Shown piece by piece: positions 26,572 through 36,185 of a stretch of 64,000 bases of DNA (position 1 is its first letter; each line of letters begins with the position of its first letter). The notes beneath the pieces were generated by a model. It had not been told where the DNA came from. It did not search any database and saw only the letters and a program-made list of their open reading frames with translations. The translations under genes were made by a program, and so were the position numbers. Source of the DNA: CBDFGK01 sp965247075 (GTDB lineage Bacteria > Pseudomonadota > Gammaproteobacteria > Pseudomonadales > Halieaceae); contig CBDFGK010000003.1 of the NCBI GenBank assembly GCA_965247075.1, positions 930,001 through 994,000 of the forward strand, written 5' to 3'.

Positions 26572-27624
26572 TTAGTAACATATAAACTGTCCGGTCTTGT
26601 AGCACATGATCTGTCCGGTTCTCGTAATGCCCCGAAGAGGGGTGCTTATGAGACGAACAGAGTGGCTACAGGAGACTCGACTGATGAGATTCGAGGAAGT
26701 TTATGGGGGGCCGGCGGAGAGTCGTCTGACCCAGGAGGAAGCGGCGCTAGTGCTGGGTGTCTGTCTCCTTGACCAGGCGGTCCTGGTGGGTACTAAACAC
26801 GCGCTCAGAGCGGCCTCGAGCTTCCGGCGAATAGGCCGGGATCATCGCCATGCCCAACTGGCCCATAGCCCGCCCAAACTGGGTCAGGTTGACCTTGTCT
26901 ACCTTCCCGCCGGCGGCCGGCGTAATCCAGTAATGGCTGCCCCGATCTGTATACAAAGAGCAAAACAGCCCCCGACCTTCGATGACGTCACGAACACCCT
27001 GAAAACTGCTCTGCGTGCCTTCCTCATCGCAGAAGAACATCGAGTAGTGCTCATTGGTGGCATCATCCATAGTGACAATCAGATCCCAGTACTGCCCCAC
27101 CGCCCACAAATGCTGACTGCCGTCCTGATGCAACATCATCCCCGGCCAGGCTGACCGATCACGCTGTTTACGGTGCACACCCCGGTTAGGGGCCTTCTTC
27201 ACGGCGCCGGCCGCTTGCAGCGTATGTTTTACCCACGAGTAGCTACGCTGGCCGCCGTCTCGTTTGTACCAGGCGTAGTAGTGCTTCACATTCCAGCCCC
27301 GGTGCCGGTTGCGATAGCGGTCCACCAGGCCCATGACCTCGTCGACCGGGGCGCGGCGGTGCGATATCTGCGATAACCGTTTGTCGATGAGGCCATCGGG
27401 GCCCTCGTCCTCATATCGATTGATGTAGCGACGAAATGTCCGGGCACAGACACCCAGCAATAGCGCCGCTTCCTCCTGGGTCAGACGACTCTCCGCCGGC
27501 CCCCCATAAACTTCCTCGAATCTCATCAGTCGAGTCTCCTGTAGCCACTCTGTTCGTCTCATAAGCACCCCTCCTCGGGGCATTATGAGAACCGGACAGT
27601 TTATGTGTTACTAACATTACTCTC
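26572..27624. mobile_element. Rearranged ISNCY (rve-type) insertion sequence with inverted ends
   Basis: Both boundaries carry the same tip, TGTTAGTAACA near 26572 and its complement near 27624, followed by ACTGTCCGG. From the left, 26606-26763 repeats on the plus strand the first 50 codons of the transposase. It then joins abruptly to the C-terminal side of a minus-strand copy. Two oppositely oriented copies have therefore been fused, losing both 3' ends. A separate 3' end of the same element type lies at 36558-36880. Confidence 0.7.
26747..27583 (-). pseudogene. Integrase-core transposase, C-terminally truncated
   Basis: The 278 codons preserve the N-terminal helix-turn-helix (RLTQEEAALLLGVCARTFRR) and the rve core: GMMLHQDGSQHLW, then VTMDDATNEHYSMFF, SLYTDRGSHYW and EARGRSERVF. 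This order is typical of an ISNCY group with an integrase-type catalytic domain. Translation ends abruptly at ETDTQH where the inverted second copy begins, whereas homologues continue for over 100 residues. It is therefore not functional. Confidence 0.8.
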
Positions 27625-27904
27625 GACACCCCATTAATGCTTCTTATACTTTATTGTATAATCCCTAATGACCCACTGGAGTGCCATAGGTTATGGACTT
27701 ATACAGTTGCTCAGGATGGCAAGATGGGGAAGTTTCGGAAAATGCTTCCGATAGTTCATTGTGTTCTTTGCATAGAGTACAATATTCGTGAGGCAGTAAT
27801 CACCGTATCAATAATAAGGTGCAGGAGCCACTTCGGTGCGAATTTATTATTCAGTTATAGATATCTCACCGTGCTGATTTTTAAGGATAGAGTAATGATT
27901 ACCA

Positions 27905-28593
27905 ATGTTAAATAGCAATATTTTTCCGTGGCTATCCATGATGACAATGAATAACAAAGGATTACAATCTTTTAGTGAAGATTTGTGTTTGCACGTGCTT
28001 TTTTGGAGAATCCTTGGTGAGGTACCAGAGCATTTTTGGTACCACCGTCTTATAGATTTTAAGAAAGGAACCCCGGTGGCACTCGAAGGAGCGAAAAGAA
28101 TGATGTCTCAAGCAGTGCCATATCTCCTGAAAAAATGGGATATTAATGAGGGAGACGTCGGTATGCTTACCGCCATGGGGCATGACGAAACAAGAGTGGT
28201 ACCTGAAAAACCACTGCCAATCCTGGCTAAACATATTTGCGAAAATCTGCCTATATACATTGGTATCCCGATTTGCTTGAAAAAGATGTACATGAGAAGA
28301 GCACTGGGCAATCTGGGTCAAGAAAAGACAAAGTTGTATCGGGAAAATATCGTTGTAATAGATTACCACCGGGTATCACTTCTGTCATTGTGCTTGATGA
28401 CCTTGTAACAAGAGGTGCAACATTATCGGAAATTGCCAGAGCCGTTAAACATCAAAACCAAGGTGTTGATATTCATCCAATTGCCCTGGGTAAAAATGAA
28501 CGAAGAAATTTTTTGTCGCCCGATGACGATGCGGACAACAAGCATCTAAATGGACTCTTTCCAAACATTAACCAGATATGGCCAGCACAATGA
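27905..28593 (+). pseudogene. Phosphoribosyltransferase-fold protein, frameshifted (ShosT-like)
   Basis: Two overlapping frames, 27905-28408 and 28237-28593, make one protein if one base is restored near 28355-28370. The junction would read VVID then RLPPGITSVIVLDDLVTRGA. The stretch VIVLDDLVTRGATLSEIARA is the PRPP-binding loop of type I phosphoribosyltransferases. The gene overlaps the start of a DprA-like gene. PRTase plus DprA-like pairs are known as the ShosTA toxin-antitoxin/defence system, with the PRTase as toxin. A frameshift in the toxin would be an inactivating mutation, or a sequencing error. The start codon is uncertain. The AT-rich 280 bases upstream hold no clear gene. Confidence 0.6.
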
Positions 28594-29525
28594 TGGAACA
28601 CTGCCGCGCGAAAGCTGCGATAGGATTGCGCTTATTGGGAAAATCCCCGAAGGATACGGTTGCTTTGTTGCTTGATTCCATGCTACTTCCGGAGTCAGGC
28701 GGAGAATTTGCTGATTTTCATGGCGGTGATATAGATAGTTCTAATAAGGCATGGGATGAAGCGGAGATAATATTGGAGCATTGCGACGATCTGGGCATTA
28801 CGGCTATTGCTATAGGAGATGCTCGTTATCCGAAACGTCTTGAAGAACTCCAAAATGGACAGCAGTACACTCTGCGCGGTTACTGTCCCATTTTATATTG
28901 CAAAGGTAGCGTTGCTGGACTTAACGCGCATGCAGCCGTGGCTGTGGTAGGAGTACGATATCCTACAGAGGACGGGCTAAAAATGGCTCGGGAAGTCGGT
29001 AGAAGTTTAGCAGAGGCAGGTGTAACTGTTGTGAGTGGCCTTGCCCTTGGATGTGATACAGAGGGGCATCGAGGATGTCTTGAGGCAAGTGGCTGTGGTG
29101 TTGCAGTGCTTGCCCATGGATTAGATCGTATTTATCCAGAAGAGAATATTGAATTAGCAGATGGGCTTATGGATGCTGGTGGTTGCTTGGTATCTGAGTA
29201 TCAGCCCGGCACGCCTCCCAGCAGACATGCATTTGCATATAGAGACCGCATTCAATCGGGTCTTTCCGATGGGGTTTTGGTGGTGGAGACGCCAGAAAAA
29301 GATGGGACCATGCATACTGTGGAATTTGCTAGGCATCAGAGACGAAATATTGCCTGTGTCGTGCCACGGACGGAAATAGGAAATCCTAAAACAGCAGGAA
29401 ATATAATGCTCCTAAAAGCAGGGGCACATAGTTTGAACAAGGCTGAGGAAGCAGTACAGTTTGCACAGATCGCTGGGCAACGGACACAAGAACCTGATTT
29501 TCAGCGACAGGGGCAACTGATATGA
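28578..29525 (+). CDS. DprA-like SLOG-domain protein (ShosA-like)
   Basis: The protein has 315 residues. The Rossmann-like DprA/SLOG core is seen in AAVAVVGVRYPTEDGLKMAR, VTVVSGLALGCDTEGHRGCL, VAVLAHGLDRIYPEEN, GGCLVSEYQPGTPPSRHAFA and DGVLVVETPEKDGTMHTVEF. True DprA loads RecA on incoming DNA. Here the gene is translationally coupled between a PRTase gene and a HAD gene, so a conflict-system role, perhaps antitoxin, is more likely (inference from ShosTA). The composition is more AT-rich than the core block, consistent with transfer. Confidence 0.78.
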   Translation: MASTMMEHCRAKAAIGLRLLGKSPKDTVALLLDSMLLPESGGEFADFHGGDIDSSNKAWDEAEIILEHCDDLGITAIAIGDARYPKRLEELQNGQQYTLRGYCPILYCKGSVAGLNAHAAVAVVGVRYPTEDGLKMAREVGRSLAEAGVTVVSGLALGCDTEGHRGCLEASGCGVAVLAHGLDRIYPEENIELADGLMDAGGCLVSEYQPGTPPSRHAFAYRDRIQSGLSDGVLVVETPEKDGTMHTVEFARHQRRNIACVVPRTEIGNPKTAGNIMLLKAGAHSLNKAEEAVQFAQIAGQRTQEPDFQRQGQLI

Positions 29526-30052
29526 AACTGGATGATATAAAACTAATTATTTTTGATCTTGATCTTACACTAATCGATTCCAGGAGTATTAAACAGTACC
29601 GAGATTCAAAGCAATGGAGAAAAGTGTTTTCAATGATCTCAGATATAAAACCATATCCTGAAATCCCAGAATTACTTTCCAGTATTTATAAAAAAGGGGT
29701 TTGCATGGCGATAGTAACATCTAGTCCAGATATGTATTGTAAAAAAATTATTGATCATCAAAAATGGGAAATAATGATAAATAAAAGAAATGTTGTTGGG
29801 TATCACCAAACCACTAAACGAAAACCTGATCCTGCTCCGATAAACATGATGTTGAACATTATGAATGTTGAACCTGATAAGGCTATTCATGTTGGTGACG
29901 AAGCGAAGGATACTCAAGCTGCTCAATCGGCCGGAGTTTTTGCGATAGGCGCAGCATGGGACGATTTACATTATGAAGAACTTGTTGATTCGAAGCCGCA
30001 AATTGTTTGCGAGTCGGTAAGCCAGTTAAGAAATTTTCTGAGATTAGATTAA
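29522..30052 (+). CDS. HAD-superfamily hydrolase
   Basis: The 176-residue protein has the HAD motifs: I in LIIFDLDLTLIDS with the nucleophile aspartate, II in AIVTSSPD, III in the lysine of KRKPDPAPIN, and IV in IHVGDEAKDTQAAQSAG. A small cap follows motif I. The ATG overlaps the DprA-like stop in ATGA, so the three genes form one operon. It could act on a nucleotide or sugar phosphate made by the PRTase. It is AT-rich like its neighbours. Confidence 0.8.
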   Translation: MKLDDIKLIIFDLDLTLIDSRSIKQYRDSKQWRKVFSMISDIKPYPEIPELLSSIYKKGVCMAIVTSSPDMYCKKIIDHQKWEIMINKRNVVGYHQTTKRKPDPAPINMMLNIMNVEPDKAIHVGDEAKDTQAAQSAGVFAIGAAWDDLHYEELVDSKPQIVCESVSQLRNFLRLD

Positions 30053-30191
30053 GGATGCTGTAAAGTTGCCGAAAGAAGGCCATTCTGACTTGCATCATCC
30101 AGGCCCTTGCCCAACGCACCGCCAACCACCTGCTTGAGCACTGGCCTCTATAAGTCCGCCCGGTTGTCCCAACACGCATTATGCATCCTCT

Positions 30192-30623
30192 ATGACAAAA
30201 GCCAACACCATAACTTCACCAAGAGCCTCGTCCATGACCTCACTTAGAGCCCCAACAACCCACTACAGCCTGGTGGGGGATGGCGATGAAGCCCTGCGAC
30301 TCTGTTGGTTTGAATGGGGTCCTGAGCACCGGGCATCAGGGACGGTCTTGCTACTCCATGCGACTGGTTTTCACGCCAGATGTTGGGACCAGATTGTGCG
30401 CCATCTGGAGGGGCAGCATGTGATTGCCGTTGACCTCAGAGGGCATGGACGAAGCGACAAACAGGGTCCCTACAGTTGGGATGTCTTCGGTAGGGACATC
30501 ACCTACCTGATACAAGACCTTGCCCTTGAGCAACTGGTTCAGGTGGCAACCTTCCCGTGGTCTGGGTGGCAACATTCACTGGTATACGCAGGCAAGCCCC
30601 CGAGATTTACGCTTCGCGGTTAA
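30192..30623 (+). pseudogene. Alpha/beta hydrolase remnant
   Basis: The first 115 codons look like an alpha/beta hydrolase: VLLLHATGFHARCWDQIV for the oxyanion loop and HVIAVDLRGHGRSDKQGPYS. The nucleophile elbow expected after LEQLVQV has decayed to ATFPWSGWQHS, and the frame ends 25 codons later. No catalytic histidine or acid region follows. The DNA from 30053 to 30191 and 30624 to 30766 contains no gene I can support. Confidence 0.65.
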
Positions 30624-30766
30624 ATACGCTTGACAACCCGGGAAAAAGGCATACATTCGTACTTCGCGGTTGGGAGCGCTTTGGTAACAAGGTTCGCTGG
30701 ATCCAGGTGGCCCACCCGGCTGCGTTTTTTTGCCTGCATTGTTCATACCCTAATGGAATAACCCGG

Positions 30767-31428
30767 ATGTATTTGCTATATCTTGATGGATCAGGATCGG
30801 TAAAAAATCCAAACGAGCACCATTTTGTTCTCGCTGGCGTGGTTGTATTTGAGCGCCAAGTATACCACCTCATTCGCAAATCCGACGAATTCATCTCCTC
30901 TATCAACCTTGGGGATCCTCACGATGTGGAGTTGCATGGTAGCGTGATGGCAAACGGAGGCGCGGCTCCTTGGAAAGAAAGTGGTGCGCAAAAAGCGTTT
31001 AGACATCATTGAAAAAGGCTTGAATATGCGTTTGAGGAAATATGCAACCGCTTCAATTTATTCCTAACCCGATTATGGCATCGCGATGAAAACAGGCAAC
31101 GCGGATTGATCATTATGGACGAATCGCATTACGAAGAAACACTGCAGGGGTTGGCCCGAAGCTTCCGCGAGATAGGCACCCGGTGGGGGGTCTCCGCAAT
31201 CTTGCCGAAGTCCCATTATTTGTGGACTCCGCCGCTTCTCGTTTGATTCAACTCGCCGACCTCCTGGCGTGGTCGGTTTGGAGGCGTTATGAGCGTCATG
31301 ACACACGCTATTTCGATTCCATTGTCGATAGATTCGACAAAGAAGGCGGCATCATCCACGGTTTGGTACATTACAAATCTTCCAACGAAGAATGCTTCTG
31401 CCCCGCATGTATGTCTCGATCAAATTAA
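30767..31428 (+). pseudogene. DUF3800-type protein, frameshifted
   Basis: The N-terminal part MYLLYLDGSGSVKNPNEHHF with VLAGVVVFERQVYHLI matches the DUF3800 opening, which carries the first acidic residues of an RNase H-like fold. After AAPWKESGAQK the frame shifts. A middle piece (DESHYEETLQGLARSFRE) and a C-terminal piece (VDSAASRLIQLADLLAWSVW, then NEECFCPAC) continue in other frames, so at least two indels separate them. The intact family is often found near phage defence or mobile DNA. Function is lost here. Confidence 0.7.
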
Positions 31429-31448
31429 ATAAAGGCAGACAACACCAA

Positions 31449-31697
31449 TTATGAAACAATAGACAAAAGAAGCGGCAGATATTTTGTTTTCACCACATGC
31501 TCCGTGTCAAAATTGATTCGGGCGTATTCGCGGATGTCTTTTCGCATACTCAGCGAGGTGACGCGGTTTTTGGCGATGATGCCACTAACGAATCCGCGGT
31601 CGTGGATTTTGTCATCCGGAACCACATCAATAAACGGCAATGATGTGTCCAAATTACCAGCGGCATTTTGTGAAATTACCAGCCCCAGACCACTCGC
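31449..31697 (-). pseudogene. 3' fragment of an unidentified gene cut by IS630
   Basis: On the minus strand an open frame runs in from the IS630 target site and ends after about 82 codons: ASGLGLVISQNAAGNL, then SLPFIDVVPDDKIHDRGFVS, and a tail VVKTKYLPLLLSIVS. Codon use and residue mix look coding, but I do not recognise the family. The 5' part is missing beyond the IS630, so this is probably the stump of a disrupted gene. Confidence 0.35.
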
Positions 31698-31699
31698 TA

Positions 31700-32880
31700 G
31701 TGTGGTGTTGCAAATAAATTGCTCATTTAGCTAATGCCTGACGAGCACGGTTTGTTTTTGCCAGTATGTCTTCGGCTGATTTAGTCCAGACAAACGGTTT
31801 CGGATTCTCGTTATGAGCGGCAATAAACTTCATAATCTTTTCCTCCAAGTCTGTCACTGAGCTAAACACGCCCCGGCGTATCTGCTGGTCAGTAATTAGC
31901 CCGAAGAATCGTTCGACAAGGTTTAACCAAGAGGAACCTGTTGGTATGAAATGCAACGTGACGCGTTTGTTACGCTTCAACCAGTTCTTCACTTTTTGAT
32001 GTTTATGGGTAGAGTAGTTGTCCACAATCACATGCAGTTCCTTGCCCGGTTGTGTTTGTTTTTCCACAGTTTTCAAGAAGGCCAGAAATTCCTGATGCCG
32101 ATGGCGCTGCTTGCACTCGCCAATCACTTCCCCCGAGAAGACATTGAGTGCGGCAAATAACGTGCTGGTGCCATGGCGTTTGTAGTCGTGCGTCATGGTC
32201 GCTGCTCGCCCTTTCTTCAACGGTAATCCCGGCTGAGTTCGGTCTAACGCCTGTATGGAGCTTTTTTCATCGACACAGAATACCACTGCATTTTCTGGCG
32301 GATCAAGATAAAGCCCCACCACATCTTCCAACTTGTCCGCAAACTGCGGATCGTTACTGATTTTAAACTGTCTGATCAAGTGCGGTTTAAACCCGCAGTC
32401 ACGCCAAACTCTGGCGACAAATGAGTAGTTCGTACCCAATTCGGCTGCCAGCGTTCTTGTGCTCCAGTGAGTGGCATTTACCGGAACTTCTTGAGTGGTC
32501 TTTTCAATAACCTTCTGACGTAATCGTGCTTGTACTTGACTGTTTTTCCCGCCGTAGTTCCCGCCCCTGGGCAAGTCTTTCTCTATTGCAGCCAACCCGC
32601 CCTCGGCAAACCGGTTTCTCCACCGGCCCGCTTTATGAGCGCTGATTGACATATGTTCGGATATTTCACCATTGTTGAGGCCTTCACGGGCTAACAGCAC
32701 GATAGTAAGCCGTTCCCTGAGCCGCACTGATGTCTTACCGCTGCGACACAATTTTTCATATTCTTCCCGTTGTTTACGTGATAAAACAATTGGTACAGGT
32801 GCGCCCATAGCAAGGATCGTCCAGTCAAAAACCTGTACTGGATTATACTACATTTGAATACTTTATATGCAACACTACAC
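31700..32880 (-). mobile_element. IS630-family element 2 (intact)
   Basis: The element is 1181 bp between TA dinucleotides at 31698-31699 and 32881-32882. Inverted ends read GTGTGGTGTTGCAAATAAA and GTGTAGTGTTGCATATAAA. A second, truncated IS630 of a related type begins 12 bases beyond the right end. Confidence 0.85.
31723..32808 (-). CDS. IS630-family transposase
   Basis: The full-length single-frame transposase has 361 residues. The helix-turn-helix region is NNGEISEHMSISAHKAGRWR, with a second winged part around THWSTRTLAAELGTNYSFVA. The DDE core has VFCVDEKSSIQALDRTQPG, VIVDNYSTHKHQKVK and SWLNLVERFFG. Unlike IS630 element 1 it needs no frameshift. It is likely functional. Confidence 0.92.
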   Translation of the reverse strand: MGAPVPIVLSRKQREEYEKLCRSGKTSVRLRERLTIVLLAREGLNNGEISEHMSISAHKAGRWRNRFAEGGLAAIEKDLPRGGNYGGKNSQVQARLRQKVIEKTTQEVPVNATHWSTRTLAAELGTNYSFVARVWRDCGFKPHLIRQFKISNDPQFADKLEDVVGLYLDPPENAVVFCVDEKSSIQALDRTQPGLPLKKGRAATMTHDYKRHGTSTLFAALNVFSGEVIGECKQRHRHQEFLAFLKTVEKQTQPGKELHVIVDNYSTHKHQKVKNWLKRNKRVTLHFIPTGSSWLNLVERFFGLITDQQIRRGVFSSVTDLEEKIMKFIAAHNENPKPFVWTKSAEDILAKTNRARQALAK

Positions 32881-32892
32881 TAGTGTAGGTCG

Positions 32893-33300
32893 TCAAACAG
32901 TTTGCAACTTATTAAGTTTCTCTCTGCCGCGCTTCACTTTCTCCAGAATGTCACTCGCGGAGTTGGTCCAGATATAAGGCGCCGGCGCTTGGTTATGAGT
33001 CTCAATGAACGCCATGACTGTTTGCTCAAGCTCTTTCACACTGCTAAAGACACCTCGTTTCAATTGCTTTTCAGTTAGCTCCCGAAAAAACCGTTCCACC
33101 CTGTTTAACCACGATGCGCCGGTTGGCGTGAAGTGCACATGGAATCGCTGGTGATATTTCAGCCGGCTTTTTACCTTCGGGTGCTTATGTGTGGCGCAAT
33201 TGTCACAGATAATATGAATCTCTTTATCTTTGGGCGTTGACTTATTGATCTGGCGGAGAAATGACAACCATTCTTGATGGCGACCAAGGAGCTTCCCTGG
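32893..33300 (-). pseudogene. IS630 transposase, C-terminal fragment
   Basis: Roughly 135 codons from KIHPGKLLGRHQEWLSFLRQ to the end keep the second aspartate in IICDNCATHKHPKVK and the terminal glutamate in SWLNRVERFF. The N-terminal two thirds are missing. At about 33300 the sequence switches to the AT-rich upstream region of AbiEi. Confidence 0.8.
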
Positions 33301-33354
33301 GTGTATTTTGGCATGGGTATTTATGTATGAAGGTTTAACTATATTCATATATGT

Positions 33355-33367
33355 ACATTTAAAATGT
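33355..33367. promoter_or_regulatory. Inverted repeat in the AbiE promoter region
   Basis: ACATTTAAAATGT is an inverted repeat (ACATTT and AAATGT around one base), 58 bases before the AbiEi ATG. AbiEi-type antitoxins repress their own promoters by binding inverted repeats, so this is a candidate operator. A second TGTACATTA element near 33418 may be part of it. Confidence 0.35.
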
Positions 33368-33425
33368 GCCAAATCGGCAATTATTAAACTTGCCAATAGT
33401 TTGAAAGTACACTAATTTGTACATT

Positions 33426-34259
33426 ATGAGTGCGCAAAAAAGAAGTAAGTTAAACCAATTAGAGCGAGCCTTACCCGAAGGCTTGCTTGTCGATGCTTCA
33501 TGGCTAGAACGACAGGGTTACTATCGTTCTCAGCGTAGCCAGTATGTTTCTGCGGGTTGGCTGGAGCAGCCGGCGCGTGGTGTGTTCTGTCGCCCTCGCG
33601 GCGTGGTGAGCTGGGAACAAGTGGTCATATCTTTGCAAACCTTGCTTGAATTTCCTGTATCTGTCGGTGGCCGCAGTGCGCTAGAGTTGCAGGGATATGC
33701 CCATTACTTGCCACAAACTCAAAAAAGCATCCATCTTTATTGTGATAAAAAGTTGCCTGCTTGGGTATTTAAACTGGATATTGCGCAGACGTTTGTTTTT
33801 CACAACCGCTTGCGCTATTTAGTCGAAGTCGAATTATCTCCACAGGCACTTTCACTGACAGAGCCTATATCCGAGAGTGGGGCTTTAGATGGTGCACTGC
33901 GAATAGATCGTTGGGGGCAATGGAAATGGCCGCTTGTTATGTCCATGCCTGAACGAGCTTACCTTGAATTACTTGATGAATTGCCTCAAAAAGAAACCTT
34001 CCACATGGCGGATGTCATTATGGAAGGGTTGGTTAATCTAAGTCCACGCCGTATGCAATCGCTTCTGGAAACGTGCAAGAGTGTCAAAGTCAAACGCCTA
34101 TTCCTTTTCTTTGCCCAACGTCACCAGCATCGCTGGTTGGCTCATATCAATCACGAAAAAATTGATCTTGGAAAGGGGAAACGCATGTTAGTTAAAGGCG
34201 GAAAGTTTGATGCCAAATACCAGATAACCGTACCGGAGGAATTTAGTGGCATTCAGTAA
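33426..34259 (+). CDS. AbiEi-type antitoxin (type IV TA)
   Basis: The protein has about 277 residues. The N-terminal winged helix (LLVDASWLERQGYYRSQRSQ then GWLEQPARGVFCRP) and the AbiEi C-terminal region, VGGRSALELQGYAHYL followed by MSMPERAYLELLDELP, identify it. The C-terminus KGGKFDAKYQITVPEEF is typical. It overlaps the toxin gene by 14 bases. Antitoxins of this type neutralise the AbiEii nucleotidyltransferase and autoregulate. It appears intact although its partner is broken. Confidence 0.88.
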   Translation: MSAQKRSKLNQLERALPEGLLVDASWLERQGYYRSQRSQYVSAGWLEQPARGVFCRPRGVVSWEQVVISLQTLLEFPVSVGGRSALELQGYAHYLPQTQKSIHLYCDKKLPAWVFKLDIAQTFVFHNRLRYLVEVELSPQALSLTEPISESGALDGALRIDRWGQWKWPLVMSMPERAYLELLDELPQKETFHMADVIMEGLVNLSPRRMQSLLETCKSVKVKRLFLFFAQRHQHRWLAHINHEKIDLGKGKRMLVKGGKFDAKYQITVPEEFSGIQ

Positions 34260-35071
34260 TATTTATCATCATCAGGTTTCTTTGCTCATGCGAACATTGC
34301 CTTATGTGGCTGAGGAATCCTGTTTTGCCTTAAAAGGCGGAACAGCGATTAATCTGTTTATTCGCAACTTGCCACGTTTGTCAGTTGATATTGATCTCAC
34401 CTATCTGCAGGTAGCAGAGCGTGGGCAGTCTCTATCTGATCACTAAGCTGGTGGTGCGCACAAAAGAGCGCGTCCAGATCAAAATTGAGGTCTCGCCAGT
34501 ACTTCGGGGCTGCGTGTATGACCCCGTCAATATGACCGTTAAGCAGAAGACCGCAGACGAGTTTGGCTTTGCAAAAATTAATGTGCTGTCTTTTGCTGAT
34601 ATTTATGCAGGAAAAATTATGGCAGCCCTTGATCGCCAGCATCCGCGCGATTTATTTGATGTTCACCAATTGCTGGAAAATGAAGGCATTACAGATGAGC
34701 TGCGCTCGGCTCTCATTGTCTATCTTATCAGTCATGATCATTCGCCTCATTCATTGCTTGCACCCGTATTAAGAGATATATCCCAAGACTTTGAGCAAAA
34801 CTTTGTTGGCATGACAACGGATACCATAAGGCTAGATACACTTCATGAAGCTAGAGAAAAAATAATTACCGATGTGGTTGGAAATATGCCCGAAAATCAT
34901 AAAGAATTTTTGCGTTCTTTTTATCGCCGTCAGCCTGATTGGACATTACTTGGCATTGATGGGGTAGAAAACTTACCTGCTGTCAGATGGCGAGAGTTTA
35001 ACCTTGAAAAATTCGGTGACGGTACGTGTGAAGAACTTCTTCGTAAGCTTGAGGGGGTGATTACTTCGTAA
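34246..35071 (+). pseudogene. AbiEii-type nucleotidyltransferase toxin, internally deleted
   Basis: The 5' piece (34246-34446) has the nucleotidyltransferase signature: CFALKGGTAINLFIRNLPR and LSVDIDLTYL. The frame breaks near 34430 and resumes at TKLVVRTKERVQIKIEVSPV in another frame, running to 35071 with FADIYAGKIMAALDRQHPRD. Homologues have roughly 40-60 residues between these segments, so an internal deletion with frameshift has removed the link. The toxin is almost certainly inactive. Confidence 0.8.
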
Positions 35072-35084
35072 TGAGCATGTTTGA

Positions 35085-35220
35085 TCGTGTCCCCCTACCT
35101 TATACAGCTGATGCCGATCGGCGCAGGTGCCCAGTTCAAAACCGATCTCTTCATTGGTCATGCCCTTGCCGGCCAGAAGAACAATTTCTACTGCAACACG
35201 CACGACAATCTCTCTATATA
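35085..35220 (-). pseudogene. IS630 N-terminal relic
   Basis: On the minus strand the translation REIVVRVAVEIVLLAGKG and then MTNEEIGFELGT matches the first helix-turn-helix of IS630 transposases. Nothing else of the element is recognisable. The remainder up to BrnT at 35445 contains no gene I can support and probably holds the BrnT promoter. Confidence 0.55.
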
Positions 35221-35444
35221 GGGAAGATGGTTTCAAGAGAAAATAGGGTAGGCAGGTCTGAGAAGCTTGTACGGGTTCTCGGCGTGAGCAAGGGTGGCGA
35301 GGGCGCTGTATACTCTACGAAACAGTCGCTGAAAACAGCGAGGGCGAAGCCTATGTGGTATCAGGATTATGGTGAAATCGTTCCAGGCAGAAGGAGTGGC
35401 AATAGCCTGATCTTCAATAACTCCACTAACCGACTTATCGGCTA

Positions 35445-35738
35445 ATGCATTACCATTTCGAGTGGAACCCCGCCAAGGTAGCGGCTAACATCAAGAAGCA
35501 TGGGATTAGCTTTGAACAAGCTACGGAAATATTTAAAAAACCGATGGCACTCACGGTTTATAATGAAGACAACGGCAGCGACGAAGATCGATGGATTACA
35601 CTCGGGCAAGTCCAGCAACAGCATTATCTGGTCGTAGTGCACACGTACCGCGACAGCGAGGCTAACGCCATTAGGATACGGGTGATTTCAGCGAGACTCG
35701 CTACCAAACAGGAAATCCACCAGTATGAACAAGGGTGA
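35445..35738 (+). CDS. brnT: BrnT-type toxin
   Basis: The 97-residue protein matches BrnT RNase toxins: FEWNPAKVAANIKKHGISFE at the start, then DRWITLGQVQQQHYLVVVHT, and the C-terminal IRVISARLATKQEIHQYE with the conserved arginine. BrnT cleaves RNA and is neutralised by BrnA, encoded immediately downstream. The stop codon is 6 bases before the probable BrnA ATG. Confidence 0.9.
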   Translation: MHYHFEWNPAKVAANIKKHGISFEQATEIFKKPMALTVYNEDNGSDEDRWITLGQVQQQHYLVVVHTYRDSEANAIRIRVISARLATKQEIHQYEQG

Positions 35739-35743
35739 ACACT

Positions 35744-35953
35744 ATGCGTGAAGAATACGATTTTTCAGGCGGTGAGCGCGGCAAGTTTTATAACCCCGAT
35801 GCCGTTCATTATATGCCGGTCTACCTTGATGCCGAGGTGTTTGATTATTTGTCAGAAAAAGCCCAGCGACAAGGCAAGCCACTCAACGATATGGTGAATG
35901 AGTTACTGCGCGAGGACATCGCGCTGGCCGAAGAGTGCCGGAAGCGGACGTAG
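35744..35953 (+). CDS. brnA: BrnA-type antitoxin
   Basis: The 69-residue protein read from ATG 35744 (MREEYDFSGGERGKFYN) ends in a ribbon-helix-helix: HYMPVYLDAEVFDYLSEKAQ and KPLNDMVNELLREDI. An in-frame GTG at 35735 would overlap the BrnT stop. It is expected to bind BrnT and repress the operon. The pair looks intact. Confidence 0.85.
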   Translation: MREEYDFSGGERGKFYNPDAVHYMPVYLDAEVFDYLSEKAQRQGKPLNDMVNELLREDIALAEECRKRT

Positions 35954-35975
35954 AAGGAGATCCGCTCTTGGTGGG

Positions 35976-36185
35976 ATGAGGGAAGAGGACAAGCTACGTG
36001 ACCGGTTGGCTACTTTGGACTCCGCCGCAGATGTATCGGATATGGACCTGCCGGGCTGGCGGTTACACCCATTAAAGGGCAAGAACAAAGGACGGCATTC
36101 AATCGAAGTCAACGGCAATTGGAGAATGACCCTCGAGTTTGATAACGGCGACACGTATGTTGTGGATTATGAGGATTACCACTAA
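35976..36185 (+). pseudogene. higB: HigB-like toxin, N-terminally truncated
   Basis: Sixty-nine codons from MREEDKLRDRLATLDSA match HigB from its second helix on: PGWRLHPLKGKNKGRHSIEV, NGNWRMTLEFDN and VVDYEDYH. The usual first 20-25 residues (beginning like MIKSFRHKGL) are missing and the region upstream is BrnA sequence. The catalytic C-terminal core remains, so residual activity cannot be excluded. The stop overlaps the HigA start by one base. Confidence 0.7.

Noticed and set aside
27637..27915. 92-codon frame upstream of the PRTase gene
   Set aside because: The composition looks noncoding, there is no ribosome site and no family is recognisable.
35071..35445. 124-codon plus-strand frame between AbiEii and BrnT
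   Set aside because: It is antisense to an IS630 relic in its first half and has no recognisable content after it.
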